Source of the DNA: Gordonia otitidis NBRC 100426 | Lineage (GTDB): Bacteria; Actinomycetota; Actinomycetes; Mycobacteriales; Mycobacteriaceae | Reading direction: 5' to 3' | Assembly: GCF_000248075.1 (NCBI RefSeq) | Contig: NZ_BAFB01000082.1 | Location: 1 to 64,000 of the forward strand | DNA length: 64,000 nucleotides | Part shown: piece after piece, positions 20,614 through 30,264 of the stretch | Layout of the letters: every line of letters starts with the position of its first letter | How positions within the stretch are numbered: position 1 is the first letter of the stretch | Translations under genes and position numbers: made by a program | Notes under the pieces: generated by a model | The model's database searches: none | What the model was told of the DNA's origin: nothing | What the model saw: the letters and a program-made list of their open reading frames with translations, nothing else

Positions 20614-23229
20614 ATGCAAGGCACTTGGCCGTTGATCGAGCGCGAACGCGAGTTCCGCACGATCCAGTCTGCGCTGACCCAGGGCGGTCCGGTGTGTGGT
20701 GTCGTGTTGACGGGGGATTCGGGGGTCGGCAAGACGACCCTGGCGCGCCTGGTCACGGCGGGCACGGAGACCGGGGTGCGCTGGGTTGCCGGTACCGAAT
20801 CCGCCAGGTCGATACCGCTGGGGGTGTTTGCGCATCTCGTCGGCCCCGCGGTGTCGAGTGACCCTGTCACGTATCTGTCCGCTGCGCGCGAAACGCTTCT
20901 GGCAGAGGGCGATACGATCATCGGCGTCGACGACGCCCATCTCCTCGACGAGTTGTCGGCAACCCTGCTCCATCAGCTCGCCATCGACCGCGCGGTGCAG
21001 ATCGTGGCGACGGTACGCAGCGGCGAGGCTGTGCCCGACGCCGTCACGTCCCTGTGGAAAGACAACCACCTGATTCGGATCACGTTGTCTCCGTTCACCA
21101 AAGAGCAGAGTGTCGAGCTCATCGAGTCGGTACTCGGCGGTCAGCTAGAGGAGCATTCCGCCGACCGTATGTGGGAGGCGTCCGGCGGTAACGCATTGTT
21201 CCTGCGGCACCTCGTCGAGGGGGCGCGGGCCGCAGGCACGCTGCGACAGGTCAACGGTGTATGGCAGCTGCGCGGTCGCGCGGCGATCACCTCTGAGCTC
21301 GCATCCCTCCTCGCCGGGCGCGTCGAGCAGCTACAGCCCGACGTCCTCACGACCTTGAAGTACCTGAGCCTCTGCGAGCCCCTCGACATCGATGTGTTGG
21401 CGGACCTGACCAGCGAGGAGGCCGTGGAGAAGGCGGAGATCGACGGGCTCGTCCGCATCACGCGTGATGGCCGCAGCCTGAATGTGTCGTTTCACCATCC
21501 GCTGTTCGGTGAGGTCATTCGTCACGGTCTGGGGCTGGCGTCGTCGCGTCGCCTGCGTGGTGCGCTGGTCAGGGCGCTCGACTCGCGTCCGAAGGACACG
21601 CCTGCCGCGCGGATTCGCCTCGCCGATCTCGCACTCGAGAGCGATGTGGGGGCCATCGATCCCTCCCTGCTCGGAGCAGCGGCACGCGACGCCCTCAACC
21701 TTGCGCAGGTACCGATGGGCGAACGGTTCGCGCGTGCGGCGATCGCAGACGGCGGCGGCGCCGACGAGGCGGAACTGCTCGCGCGCGCACTGATGTGGCA
21801 GGCGCACCCGGACCGGGCCGAGGAGATCCTGAGTCGATTCCCGCTCGCCGACCTCGACGAGATCCGGGCCACCCGCGTCGGCATCGTGCGGGTGGGAAAC
21901 ATGTTCTGGGCCATGGGTGATTCACATCGTGCGGATGCACTGCTCGACGAGGTCCGCGGCAGGATCACCGACGTGAATCTGCTGCCCGTCGTCGACGCGA
22001 TCGGGTCGGCCTGCGCGTTGTTCGAGAACGACCTCGACGCCGCGGTGGCGCTGTCGGACGGCGTGCTCGCCGAGTCCGCACCGCTGCCGTGGGCGGTCGA
22101 GTGGGCGGCGTTCGGTGGCATGCTCTCACGCGCGCTGCAGGGCCGCGGCGACGATGTCACACCGCTGGCGGTCCGAGCCCGCGAAGCCGAAGTGAAAACC
22201 GATGGCCTGCTCCGCTTTCCGACGGGGATCGGTGAGATACTCGCGCTCACCCTCACCGGCCGACTCGATGACGCACAGGTTGCGGCGAAGCGATATGTGA
22301 CCTTCGCCGACACCGCGCAGTACCTCGGTTGGGCGATGGCGGGCGAACTCGTCGCCGCGGTCGACCTCGCGCGTGGGATGTGCGGTGCCGTGACACGTCG
22401 CATCGAGCAGACTCTCGCCACGCTCGACACCGACGAGTACTCGGCCACCTGGAACTTTCCCGCCTACCTGTTCCTCGCCCAGTCGTTGTCTGCGCTGGGG
22501 CAGGCTGACGCCGCGGGCTCGGCACTGGCGCGCGCCCGCAACCACTACGGCAGGCAGGTCGCGGTGTTCGGTCCGATGCTCGGGGTTGCGGCCGCCTGGC
22601 AGGCGGCCGCAACGGGGACGATCTCGACCGCGATCGCCCTCGCGAACGAGGCTGCGCGACTGGCACGCTCCACGGGACAATTGGCCGTCGAAGCCGAAGC
22701 GCTGCACACCGCGGCGCGGTTCGGCGACACCACCGTCGGGGGCAGACTCCTCGAGCTCGGCGAGGTCGTCGACGGTCCTCTGGTCGGCATCTACGCCAGG
22801 CACGCACAGGCGAGCGCCGCGGGCGACGGTATCGAACTCGACCTCTGCGCTGCCGACTTCGAGAAGCTCGGCTACCTGCTGTCTGCGGCCGACTCCGCCG
22901 CGCAGGCGAGCGTGCTGCACGACGCCGCGTCGCATCGATCGGCGACAGTCGCGTCGGCAGCGATGGCAGATCGGATCTCGGCCCGATGCGGCGGCCTGCG
23001 TACGCCCGCGCTGCAGCGGGCGGCGCAGCCGTTACCGCTGACCACTCGCGAGAGGGAGATCGCGAATCTGGTCGCGGCGGGGTTGTCGAACAAACAGATC
23101 GCGGAGCGGCTCGTGGTCTCCGTCCGCACGGTGGAGGGGCACATCTACCGTGCCTGCGTGAAGCTCGACGTGACCGATCGTGCCGACATCGCCGCGCTCC
23201 TCACGCAGCAGCGGGCGGTCGGTACCTAA
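20614..23229 (+). CDS. LuxR-family regulator with AAA-type ATPase domain (LAL/MalT-like)
   Basis: This is an 871-residue large ATP-binding LuxR regulator. Walker A is GDSGVGKTTLA near residue 34, and a Walker B-like stretch is IIGVDDAHLLDE near 105. A winged-helix region and a long TPR-like helical repeat section (about 300-770) follow. The C-terminal LuxR helix-turn-helix lies near 805-865 (LTTREREIANLVAAGLSNKQ). Such proteins switch on nearby genes after binding an inducer and ATP. The membrane protein gene 10 bp downstream is in the same direction; the ABC genes upstream are another possible target. Neither is proven. Confidence 0.9.
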   Translation: MQGTWPLIEREREFRTIQSALTQGGPVCGVVLTGDSGVGKTTLARLVTAGTETGVRWVAGTESARSIPLGVFAHLVGPAVSSDPVTYLSAARETLLAEGDTIIGVDDAHLLDELSATLLHQLAIDRAVQIVATVRSGEAVPDAVTSLWKDNHLIRITLSPFTKEQSVELIESVLGGQLEEHSADRMWEASGGNALFLRHLVEGARAAGTLRQVNGVWQLRGRAAITSELASLLAGRVEQLQPDVLTTLKYLSLCEPLDIDVLADLTSEEAVEKAEIDGLVRITRDGRSLNVSFHHPLFGEVIRHGLGLASSRRLRGALVRALDSRPKDTPAARIRLADLALESDVGAIDPSLLGAAARDALNLAQVPMGERFARAAIADGGGADEAELLARALMWQAHPDRAEEILSRFPLADLDEIRATRVGIVRVGNMFWAMGDSHRADALLDEVRGRITDVNLLPVVDAIGSACALFENDLDAAVALSDGVLAESAPLPWAVEWAAFGGMLSRALQGRGDDVTPLAVRAREAEVKTDGLLRFPTGIGEILALTLTGRLDDAQVAAKRYVTFADTAQYLGWAMAGELVAAVDLARGMCGAVTRRIEQTLATLDTDEYSATWNFPAYLFLAQSLSALGQADAAGSALARARNHYGRQVAVFGPMLGVAAAWQAAATGTISTAIALANEAARLARSTGQLAVEAEALHTAARFGDTTVGGRLLELGEVVDGPLVGIYARHAQASAAGDGIELDLCAADFEKLGYLLSAADSAAQASVLHDAASHRSATVASAAMADRISARCGGLRTPALQRAAQPLPLTTREREIANLVAAGLSNKQIAERLVVSVRTVEGHIYRACVKLDVTDRADIAALLTQQRAVGT

Positions 23230-23239
23230 TCTCGGTGGC

Positions 23240-24178
23240 GTGCGCAACACAGGGCCCGGTACCGACGGCGGGCGTACCCGGTGGGGAAGCGGGCTACGAC
23301 AACTGGCAGCCGCCGAATGGCATGTGATCCGTGGGCGCGACCCGGATCTCGACCCTGTCGAGATCTCGGAGTTCTCCGGACCGCTTCTCGCCGGCGGTGT
23401 GATCATCGCCGTCGTCGGGGTTCTGCCGCTCATCGGGACGCGACTATCCGACACCGCTGACAGTCTGTTCGGTCCGTTGATCGGGTCCTTCGCGCTGGCT
23501 GCGGTGTGTACAACTGCGGTGGCGTGGGTGCTGAGCGCGCTTGTGGCGGGATTCGTGGTGCTGATCGTCTACGACGCGAGTCCGAAGGTTGCGAGCGCTG
23601 CGACGGAGGCTGCCGTGCGTGGCTCATTCGGCCGGATCGAGGGCGCGGCGAGTTCCGTGACACTGGTAGCACTCATCTCGGGATTGATCTCGTTGGCGAT
23701 CGGATTGCCGAACCTCGCGTCGAGCGACGACGAATCATCGGTCATCGAGGAATTGCTCTCTGCGCAGGTCGCGTGTCTGCTCCTCGTGTTGATGCTCGGC
23801 TTCACCGTCGAGTCGGTGAGGATCGCGGCGGAAATCCTCGGGTCGCAGGTGCGTGTCATCGGATGGCTGGGCTCGTTGGTGATCGTGCTGGTCACGTTCT
23901 ACCTCGCGTCGACGGCAGGGCCGTTCTCGCCGGTCAAACTGACGCGCAACATCCTGGAGGCGTGGCTACCCGCGGAGGTCGACGGAGTGCCGAGGGCGCA
24001 GGTGGTGGCCGACGTGCTACCCGCGCAGAGCTATCTGTGGACGATGCTCGCCATAGCCCCGTTCGTGATCGTGGCGTGGCTGGTCACCGCGTGGCGGCTC
24101 GGAGCGCTGCGCAGCCTGCGCACCGAGGTCCGTGTCGCCGCAGGACAGGAGACGCCGAAAACCGATCAGCCCGAGTAG
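23240..24178 (+). CDS. multi-pass membrane protein, unknown function
   Basis: I cannot assign a family. The product has about 312 residues from GTG 23240, only 10 bp after the LuxR-type gene. It has a charged N-terminus (RDPDLDPVEISEFSGP) and then five or six hydrophobic segments, with pairs at about residues 55-75, 85-115, 150-170 and 185-205, one near 215-235 and one near 275-295. The C-terminal tail is short and polar. The last 13 bp overlap the convergent permease gene. Co-transcription with the LuxR-type gene is likely. Confidence 0.65.
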   Translation: MRNTGPGTDGGRTRWGSGLRQLAAAEWHVIRGRDPDLDPVEISEFSGPLLAGGVIIAVVGVLPLIGTRLSDTADSLFGPLIGSFALAAVCTTAVAWVLSALVAGFVVLIVYDASPKVASAATEAAVRGSFGRIEGAASSVTLVALISGLISLAIGLPNLASSDDESSVIEELLSAQVACLLLVLMLGFTVESVRIAAEILGSQVRVIGWLGSLVIVLVTFYLASTAGPFSPVKLTRNILEAWLPAEVDGVPRAQVVADVLPAQSYLWTMLAIAPFVIVAWLVTAWRLGALRSLRTEVRVAAGQETPKTDQPE

Positions 24179-25380
24179 CGCTGCGAGTGCTGGCGGTCGT
24201 CGAGGTCGACGTCGGAACCGTCAGAGAGCGAGCCCGACGACGGAGTCGAACCGTCCGACGTCGAATGCCACTCGTCGGATCCCGTGGATGTCCGGTCTGT
24301 GGGGAGACTGTCGGTGGCGGTACTGCCGGTAGGGCCGCTGCCGATGTCGTCATCGTCGTCATCATCGTCGAAATCGGCCGGGGCGAAGCCGAAGGAGTCG
24401 ATCTCGTCGGCGGCGGCGTCGTCGACGGCGTGATCGGTCTCGTCGAACTCGTCGTCTTCGCGACCTCGACGCCAGCCACCCTTCATCGGCGGTGCCTCAC
24501 CGAAGTGATCGGGATCGCCGGAGCCGTACCAGGCGACGAGCACCGCACCGACGACCGCACCGACGAACCCGACCAGGGCCAGCCAGCCGAGGCCGGGTTT
24601 GGCCTGGTCGCCGAGGAACATGACGCCGATCAGGCTCGGTCCTGCGGTTTCGCCGACCACGAGCACGGCCGTGACGCCGTTGACGGCGCCGAGCTGCAAC
24701 GCGACCGTCTGCACGAAGAATCCCACGGCGCCGGCGATCGCGATGGTCCAGGCTGCGGGGTCGAGCAGTAGCCGGACCGGATCGAAGGGGTGGACGCCGT
24801 CGAGTATGCGGACCGCGATGGCGATGACGCCGAACAGCAGGCCGGCAGCGGCACCTCCTGCGATCGCCCCGTGTCGGCCGAGCCGGTACACCGAGAGCAA
24901 CGCCAGTCCGCTCAGGACGATGGTGGCGGAGAACAGCATCCAGTGGAATCCGCGCCCACCGGAGTCGCCCGTCTGATGCGACGACGACATACCGAGCAGG
25001 CACAGGGAGAAGACGACGAGCCAGATCGCGATCCAGTCCCTCGTGTGGAGCGCGATGTTGAGCATGATGGTGCCCAGCAGTGCGGTGATCACCAGGTTGG
25101 CCGAGACGATCGTCTGTGACAGGAACAGCGGAAGGTAGCGCGCTGCGACGGCACCGCCCGCGAAACCGACGGTCACCAGCACGGTGCCGAGGATGAAGGC
25201 GGGATCGACGAAGGTCGACGCCGTCGAGCGAAGTGTCGGCCCACCTGCTGCGTTGGTGGTCTCGATGCCCTCATCCCGTTCGGTCTGAGCAGCGCGACGT
25301 GCCCCGAGGGCGCGCAACACCGTCGACATGCCGTATGCCACCGCGGCGAGGCTTGCCGCGATGACGCCGATGAGGAACAT
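24166..25380 (-). CDS. DMT-superfamily (EamA/NIPA-like) permease with acidic C-terminal tail
   Basis: This is a 404-residue membrane protein. ATG 25380 has GGAGAGG upstream. About nine or ten helices fill residues 1-300 and include the DMT-like ends SLAAVAYGMSTVLRALGARRAA and VLVVGETAGPSLIGVMFLGD. A cytoplasmic tail of about 100 residues follows. It has a run of eight aspartates (DFDDDDDDDD) and then Ser/Thr/Gly/Asp-rich disordered sequence. Acidic tails of this kind can bind divalent metals, which would suit a NIPA-like Mg2+ permease, but that is inference. The gene is divergent from the ATP-grasp gene. Confidence 0.72.
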   Translation of the reverse strand: MFLIGVIAASLAAVAYGMSTVLRALGARRAAQTERDEGIETTNAAGGPTLRSTASTFVDPAFILGTVLVTVGFAGGAVAARYLPLFLSQTIVSANLVITALLGTIMLNIALHTRDWIAIWLVVFSLCLLGMSSSHQTGDSGGRGFHWMLFSATIVLSGLALLSVYRLGRHGAIAGGAAAGLLFGVIAIAVRILDGVHPFDPVRLLLDPAAWTIAIAGAVGFFVQTVALQLGAVNGVTAVLVVGETAGPSLIGVMFLGDQAKPGLGWLALVGFVGAVVGAVLVAWYGSGDPDHFGEAPPMKGGWRRGREDDEFDETDHAVDDAAADEIDSFGFAPADFDDDDDDDDIGSGPTGSTATDSLPTDRTSTGSDEWHSTSDGSTPSSGSLSDGSDVDLDDRQHSQRYSG

Positions 25381-25755
25381 GTCACCAACCTCTCCGTGTG
25401 TAGTGACGTCACCGGTGCACCAACGCTGATGCACTGACGTCGCCGACGTTCACTGACGTCGCCGTACCGTGGGCGTCTCACCGCGGCACCGACGGTCCGC
25501 AGATGCTCGACTCGACCCACCGGTGGACGACCCGGCAGCCGATGAGGTGCTGGCCTGTGGAAATCGCCCGTTGGCGGACCACCCCTCAACCACAACTCAC
25601 ATGTCAACGGTCGGCAAGCGAATTATTATTCCTCTCTCAGTATCCACGTGGGCACCGACAACCTCACACGCACCCGTCGGCGCACACCTGTGTGCGGAGT
25701 GTCCACGGTGCTCGCCCCTCACGATCGGCTGCCGGCCACTGACTAGACTCGCGAT
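25381..25755. repeat. divergent promoter region with TGACGTC direct repeats
   Basis: This gene-free 375-bp region separates two divergent genes. CACTGACGTCGCCG occurs at 25432-25445 and again at 25451-25464. A third related core, TGACGTCACC, lies at 25404-25413 next to the permease start. TGACGTC is nearly self-complementary, so these could be repeated regulator sites. An unusually AT-rich patch (AATTATTATT near 25621) lies further right. TAGACT at 25744-25749 is a good -10 for the ATP-grasp gene. Confidence 0.45.
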
Positions 25756-26922
25756 GTGGCGTCCACTCCGAAGAAGCATGTACTGATCACCTTCGGTCGG
25801 TCCTTTCTCACGCTGAATCTGGCACGACTGATGTCAGCGGCGGGTCATCGGGTCACCGTTGTCGACAGCATCCCGATCGGGGTCAGTCGGTTCTCCAATG
25901 CGGTCGACGCCTTCCACAAGGTGCCCGCGCCGAAGTTCGAGCCCCGCGACTACTGCCGTGAACTCGCCCGGATCGTCACCGACGAGAAGGTCGACATGGT
26001 CATCCCCATCCACGAGGAAACCGACATCCTGTCGATGATGGTCGGGCTGTTCCCCGCGGAGTGTGAGGTGTTCCTCTCCGACTTCGACACAGAGAACAAG
26101 CTCCACAACAAGTACGACTTCCAACGCGAACTGGTGTCGTTGGGGATTCCGACGCTGAAATTCGCCGTCGTCGAGGGACCCGACGACGCCGCCGCACTCG
26201 ACTTCGACGTCCCGTTCGCGCTCAAGCAGTGCTACTCGCGCGGGTCGCAGAAGGTCCACAAGATCACCCCGGGTGAGAGCCTCGACTGGGTCGAATACGA
26301 CCCGACGAACCCGTGGCTTGCGCAGGAGTGGAAGGACGGCAAGCGGTACTGCACGTACTCGGTGTGCCGCGAGGGCAAGGTCAACGCGCATGCGACCTAT
26401 CCGGTCAGCTATGCGATCGGTGGCAGTTCATGCCTGTCATTCACCTCGATCAAGCATCAGGCGATCTTCGACTGGGTGTCGGAATTCGTTGCGGCCGAAC
26501 GTTTCACCGGACAAGCGGGGTTCGACTTCATCGAGGGCGCCGACGGCAGTCTCTACTGCATCGAGTGCAATCCCCGATCGACGAGCGGGATCATGATGTT
26601 CCGCCCCCACAACGACGTTCCGTCGGCGTTCTTCGGCGACAACGACCACCTGATCGTTCCCGACTCCGACGTCGACCGCATGATCGGACTCGGCATGCTC
26701 CTGTACGGGTGGACGAAGGCGTCACGACAGGGCCGATCGATGCGGCAATTCTGGAAGGACTTCCGCGACTCCGAGGACGTCATATTCGAGCGCGATGACA
26801 TGAAGCCCGGCGTCATGTTGCCGGCCGCCTACGCGTGGATCCTTCGCGATTGCCGCCGATATCACGTCGGCCTGGCCGAGGGGTTCATGCACGACCACGA
26901 GTGGGACGGCCACCCGATCTGA
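25756..26922 (+). CDS. ATP-grasp domain protein, unknown substrate
   Basis: This is a 388-residue protein with a Rossmann-like pre-ATP-grasp domain (HVLITFGRSFLTLNLARLM) and an ATP-grasp fold. FALKQCYSRGSQKVHKI supplies the nucleotide-binding lysine, and the metal-binding end is YCIECNPRSTSGIMMF. ATP-grasp enzymes join a carboxylate to an amine, thiol or imino group; the substrates here are unknown. It starts with GTG and no ribosome site. TAGACT ends 6 nt before it, fitting a leaderless mRNA. No biosynthetic partner genes are adjacent apart from the divergent permease, which could export or import a substrate. Confidence 0.82.
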   Translation: MASTPKKHVLITFGRSFLTLNLARLMSAAGHRVTVVDSIPIGVSRFSNAVDAFHKVPAPKFEPRDYCRELARIVTDEKVDMVIPIHEETDILSMMVGLFPAECEVFLSDFDTENKLHNKYDFQRELVSLGIPTLKFAVVEGPDDAAALDFDVPFALKQCYSRGSQKVHKITPGESLDWVEYDPTNPWLAQEWKDGKRYCTYSVCREGKVNAHATYPVSYAIGGSSCLSFTSIKHQAIFDWVSEFVAAERFTGQAGFDFIEGADGSLYCIECNPRSTSGIMMFRPHNDVPSAFFGDNDHLIVPDSDVDRMIGLGMLLYGWTKASRQGRSMRQFWKDFRDSEDVIFERDDMKPGVMLPAAYAWILRDCRRYHVGLAEGFMHDHEWDGHPI

Positions 26923-26939
26923 CGGTCACGGGGTCCGCA

Positions 26940-27008
26940 GCGTCGAATCAGATGGCGTCGAATCAGATGGCGGCGGATCAGATGGAGCAGGATCAGATGG
27001 CGTCGGGG
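26940..27008. repeat. 15-bp tandem repeat, about 4.5 copies
   Basis: Units of GCGTCGAATCAGATG begin at 26940, 26955, 26970 and 26985, with a partial unit from 27000. Units 1 and 2 are identical and the others differ at 2-4 positions. On the minus strand each unit carries ATCTGA in the frame of the guanine deaminase gene, so the natural stop codon is repeated in frame in every unit. It looks like local tandem duplication of the gene's last codons. Confidence 0.85.
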
Positions 27009-28414
27009 TCGAGTTCGATGCCCTGCACGTAGACTCGCGCGATCGCGGGTTCGCGCATGCCCATCAGGAGAGCGAAAAGCGTCTGATCACGCGCTCTTTC
27101 GGGATCGTCGTCGCGAACCCCGTTGTGCAGCATACGTTCCAGCGGGGGCCATCGATGGGGTTCGATCACCAGGAAGTCGGCTTCCTTGCCGACGTCGAAG
27201 TTGCCGAAGCGTGATTCGGCGTCGAGAGCCCGTGCGCCCGCCAGGGTTCCGGTGAACAGCATCTGTGCCGGGTGCATGGCGACGCTCGCCTCGCCCGGTT
27301 CTGAGATGTGCACCTTGTAGGCGTCGCCTGCGACCTTGGCGATGAGCCATTCGTCGCCTCCGCCGCAGTCACTGCCCAACGCGATGGTGACCCCGGCGTC
27401 GACGGTGCGCTTCCACGGCATCGTGCCCGACCCGAGGAACAGCTGAGAGGTCGGGCAGTGTGCGATGGAGGTTCCTGTCTGCGCCATCCGCGCCAGTTCT
27501 GCGTCGGTGCAGTGCACACAGTGGGCGAGCACCGTGCGTCGGCCGAGCAGGCTCTCGCCGCCGACGGCCGAGCCGGGGAGGAACTTGCCGTCGTAGGTGT
27601 CGAGATACGACTCGACCTCGAAGAGCTGTTTGACCAGATCGATCTCACCGGTGCCGGGGCGATTGTTCTCGTTGAGGTGAGTGTGGACGTAGACCCCACG
27701 ATCGCGGACTTCGGCGTACAGGTCACCCAGGTTGGCCAGCGTCTCGGTGGTCACCGACAGCGTGAAGCGCGGCACGATCGCCGTGAGGAGTCGCGCAGTG
27801 TCGGGGTCGCCGGTGTCGGCCGCGTGCCAGCGGTCGATCTCGGCGGTCGTCAACGCGATCGCGTCAGCCTCGGACGTGAGTAGTGGTGCAGCCGACTCGG
27901 GTCCCTGCGTCTGGATGCCGCGGCCGCTGACGATGCGTAGTCCGGCTCGCTGCGTGACGGCGAACAGCTCGTCCTGTGCGTCGGGGAAGGCCGAGCCGAA
28001 CACCATGGCAGCCGTGGTCCCCGCAGCGATCCTGGCGCGGGTGAAGTCGCGGGCGATGGTACGGGCGAAGGCGGGATCCGCAAGGCGCGACTCCGCGGGG
28101 AAGATGCAGTTGTTCAGCCATTCCAGCAGCTGACCGCCGCCGTAGGCGTTGAGCTCGTAGGTTTGCGGAAAGTGCACATGCGTGTCGACGAAGCCCGGGA
28201 GCAGGAACGCCTCGCCGTGATCGACGACGGTGTCGCCGGGCTGCGCGGGCAGCTCGCCGTACGGGCCGCAGTAGTCGATGCGTCCGTCTGCGGTGACGGC
28301 GAGTGCTCCGTCGGGAATGTCGACGAGCGCGGTATCGGCGTCGGTCACGCTCGGCGACCCCGCGATGTGCATGATGCGGCCACGGTGGACTGATCGAGTG
28401 GCGTTGGTTGTCAC
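26993..28414 (-). CDS. guanine deaminase (amidohydrolase family)
   Basis: This zinc enzyme should convert guanine to xanthine and ammonia. The 473-residue protein has the amidohydrolase metal site PGFVDTHVHFPQT near residue 75. It also has the guanine-deaminase-like block YGGGQLLEWLNNCIFPAE, HTHLNEN near 225, VLAHCVHCTD, CPTSQLFLGSGTMPW and the Asp in ALGSDCGGG near 335. Start GTG 28414 is chosen where homology begins; TTG 28426 is also open. It is the last gene of a minus-strand run with a PucR regulator directly upstream. PucR proteins often control purine catabolism, which supports the assignment. Confidence 0.9.
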   Translation of the reverse strand: MTTNATRSVHRGRIMHIAGSPSVTDADTALVDIPDGALAVTADGRIDYCGPYGELPAQPGDTVVDHGEAFLLPGFVDTHVHFPQTYELNAYGGGQLLEWLNNCIFPAESRLADPAFARTIARDFTRARIAAGTTAAMVFGSAFPDAQDELFAVTQRAGLRIVSGRGIQTQGPESAAPLLTSEADAIALTTAEIDRWHAADTGDPDTARLLTAIVPRFTLSVTTETLANLGDLYAEVRDRGVYVHTHLNENNRPGTGEIDLVKQLFEVESYLDTYDGKFLPGSAVGGESLLGRRTVLAHCVHCTDAELARMAQTGTSIAHCPTSQLFLGSGTMPWKRTVDAGVTIALGSDCGGGDEWLIAKVAGDAYKVHISEPGEASVAMHPAQMLFTGTLAGARALDAESRFGNFDVGKEADFLVIEPHRWPPLERMLHNGVRDDDPERARDQTLFALLMGMREPAIARVYVQGIELDPDAI

Positions 28415-28472
28415 CAAGAGACCCAATCACAGGTTGCGCGATCCGGCTTGTCGACGTAGCGCGTTCTGCCGG

Positions 28473-30224
28473 TCACCGAGGCGTCGCGCGCGGTGCGACA
28501 TCGATGACTCGCAACTGCAGCATCGCGGCGAATCGGGCCTCCGGGTCGGAGAGATCGATTCCGCTGATCTCGGCGGCCCTGCGCAGTCTGTACCGAAACG
28601 TGTTGGGGTGGACGAATTGCGTGGCCGCTGCAGCGGGGATGTCGCCGAATGCGTCGAGCCACGCCCGCAGGGTCTCCACCAACATCGTGTTGTGTCCGGC
28701 GTCGTGTGCGATCAACCTGCCGATCGGCCCGGACGGTTCGTCTCCGCGTGCCGCGACCATGTCTTTGAGGTCGATGAGCAGCGAGTGCATGTGCACATCG
28801 TCGAATTCGGCGATCTGCCCGAGTCCGGGTTGGTGTCGATCGAGTAGGACTCGTAGCGCGCGGTCGGCGTTCGACCGCGCGGTGGCGAGCTCTTCCGGGC
28901 GCGAGGCAACCGTCCCCACTCCGATGACCGCGTGCGACCCGTCGCCTGCTCGGTTCAGGAACTCTGCCGCGACGTCGATGGCGTGGCGTCGTGCTCGGGG
29001 GCCGTCGGCGAGCGGCACCAGCGCGTAACAGACATCGCCGATCAGGGCGACCGCCGCGCGCGGGTGCGATGCGCTGATGTGCAGTGCGAATCCGGACGTG
29101 AGTCGTTGCTTGATGGCAGCCCGGTCCGCTGCCGCCCGTGATCTCGTCGGGGCAAGGTCGCCAGCACCGCCCTCGCCTCCAACCTCACCACCGGTGCCGC
29201 CCTCCCGACCGCCGCCATCACCTCCACTGTCGTCTTCGGCGTCGGATTCGAGGAGGTCCATCGCCAGCACCGCGACCGGACGGTCCCCCATACCGAGTCG
29301 TCGCACGGCATCGCGCGTGCCGGGTCCGCCGCGCAGTGCCGTGGTGACCAGATCGGCCTTGAGGCGACGCGCACCGTCGTCGCCGTTGCGAATGGTCATC
29401 ATGTGGAGGGCGACGAGTTTTGCGGCGTCCGTGAGTGCTCGAAGTCGGTCATCGCTCAACGGTTCGCGTACCGCGGCCCAGATCGATCCGAGCACCTCGT
29501 CGCCGGCTCTGACGGCGACCGCTACGCGTGGCAGCTGGTCCGGCGCCGCGGGCTCCGGCTGAATCCAGACCGGCTCGTCACTGGCGTACAGCTCGCGGAA
29601 CACTCCCTGCTCGACCATGGCGTGCGTGAATCTGTCAGGCACCTGGCGCCCGAGGATCGTCTCCACCCGCGAGGAGTCCGCCTCGTCCTGACGGGCCGAG
29701 AACGCCACCACGCGCGAATCACGATCCTCGATGGTGATCGGAACGTCGATCAGGGCGGTGATCGAGTTGGCGAGTGCGAACAGGTCGCCGGAGACGACAC
29801 CACCGAGGCGGTCCGATTCGCTGATGCCGACGGTGTCGTCGGCGATGAGGGTGCGGATCATCGTCGCCAACTGCATCCACGACGCGCCGGGCGCCAGGCC
29901 GAGCAGCGCGATTCCGGAGGCCGCTGCGGCGCTCTCGACCTCGTCGGTGAGAAGTACCGGTGAGCGCACGACGAGCGCCGCGGCGCCCCGCTGTCCCTCT
30001 CGTCGCAGAGCGGTGAGCGCCGACACGATGTCACCGGGTTCGTGGATACCGATCCCGAGCACGATGGCCTCATCAGGTTGCGCCGAGTCGTCCAGCGGAT
30101 CGTAGAAGCCGACACCGCCGACGGGCACGGACAGTCCTACCGGTGCGCAGAGGGGTTCCAGGAACGTATTGCCCAGGTCGGTGAGAATCCTGCCGAGGGA
30201 TGACCGCGGCAGCTGCTCGGCCAT
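28473..30224 (-). CDS. PucR-family transcriptional regulator
   Basis: This is a 583-residue regulator. The N-terminal PucR-type sensory domain occupies about residues 1-130. A GGDEF-like middle region follows, and the C-terminal helix-turn-helix (AAAATQFVHPNTFRYRLRRA) lies near 525-575. A low-complexity Gly/Glu-rich insert of about 30 residues (GGDGGGREGGTGG) interrupts the middle region near residue 340 and is not a family feature. ATG 30224 has GAGAGGTG upstream. It sits 58 bp upstream of guanine deaminase and 40 bp after the RidA gene in the same direction. It probably regulates purine and/or amino-acid breakdown genes here. Confidence 0.92.
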   Translation of the reverse strand: MAEQLPRSSLGRILTDLGNTFLEPLCAPVGLSVPVGGVGFYDPLDDSAQPDEAIVLGIGIHEPGDIVSALTALRREGQRGAAALVVRSPVLLTDEVESAAAASGIALLGLAPGASWMQLATMIRTLIADDTVGISESDRLGGVVSGDLFALANSITALIDVPITIEDRDSRVVAFSARQDEADSSRVETILGRQVPDRFTHAMVEQGVFRELYASDEPVWIQPEPAAPDQLPRVAVAVRAGDEVLGSIWAAVREPLSDDRLRALTDAAKLVALHMMTIRNGDDGARRLKADLVTTALRGGPGTRDAVRRLGMGDRPVAVLAMDLLESDAEDDSGGDGGGREGGTGGEVGGEGGAGDLAPTRSRAAADRAAIKQRLTSGFALHISASHPRAAVALIGDVCYALVPLADGPRARRHAIDVAAEFLNRAGDGSHAVIGVGTVASRPEELATARSNADRALRVLLDRHQPGLGQIAEFDDVHMHSLLIDLKDMVAARGDEPSGPIGRLIAHDAGHNTMLVETLRAWLDAFGDIPAAAATQFVHPNTFRYRLRRAAEISGIDLSDPEARFAAMLQLRVIDVAPRATPR

Positions 30225-30264
30225 GATGGTCACCTCTCGCCGGCTCGGTGGCTGTTCAGCCAAG

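Noticed and set aside
23240-24178. Assignment as an RDD or ABC permease
   Set aside because: Hydrophobic pattern alone; none of the family motifs could be found, so it is left as unknown.
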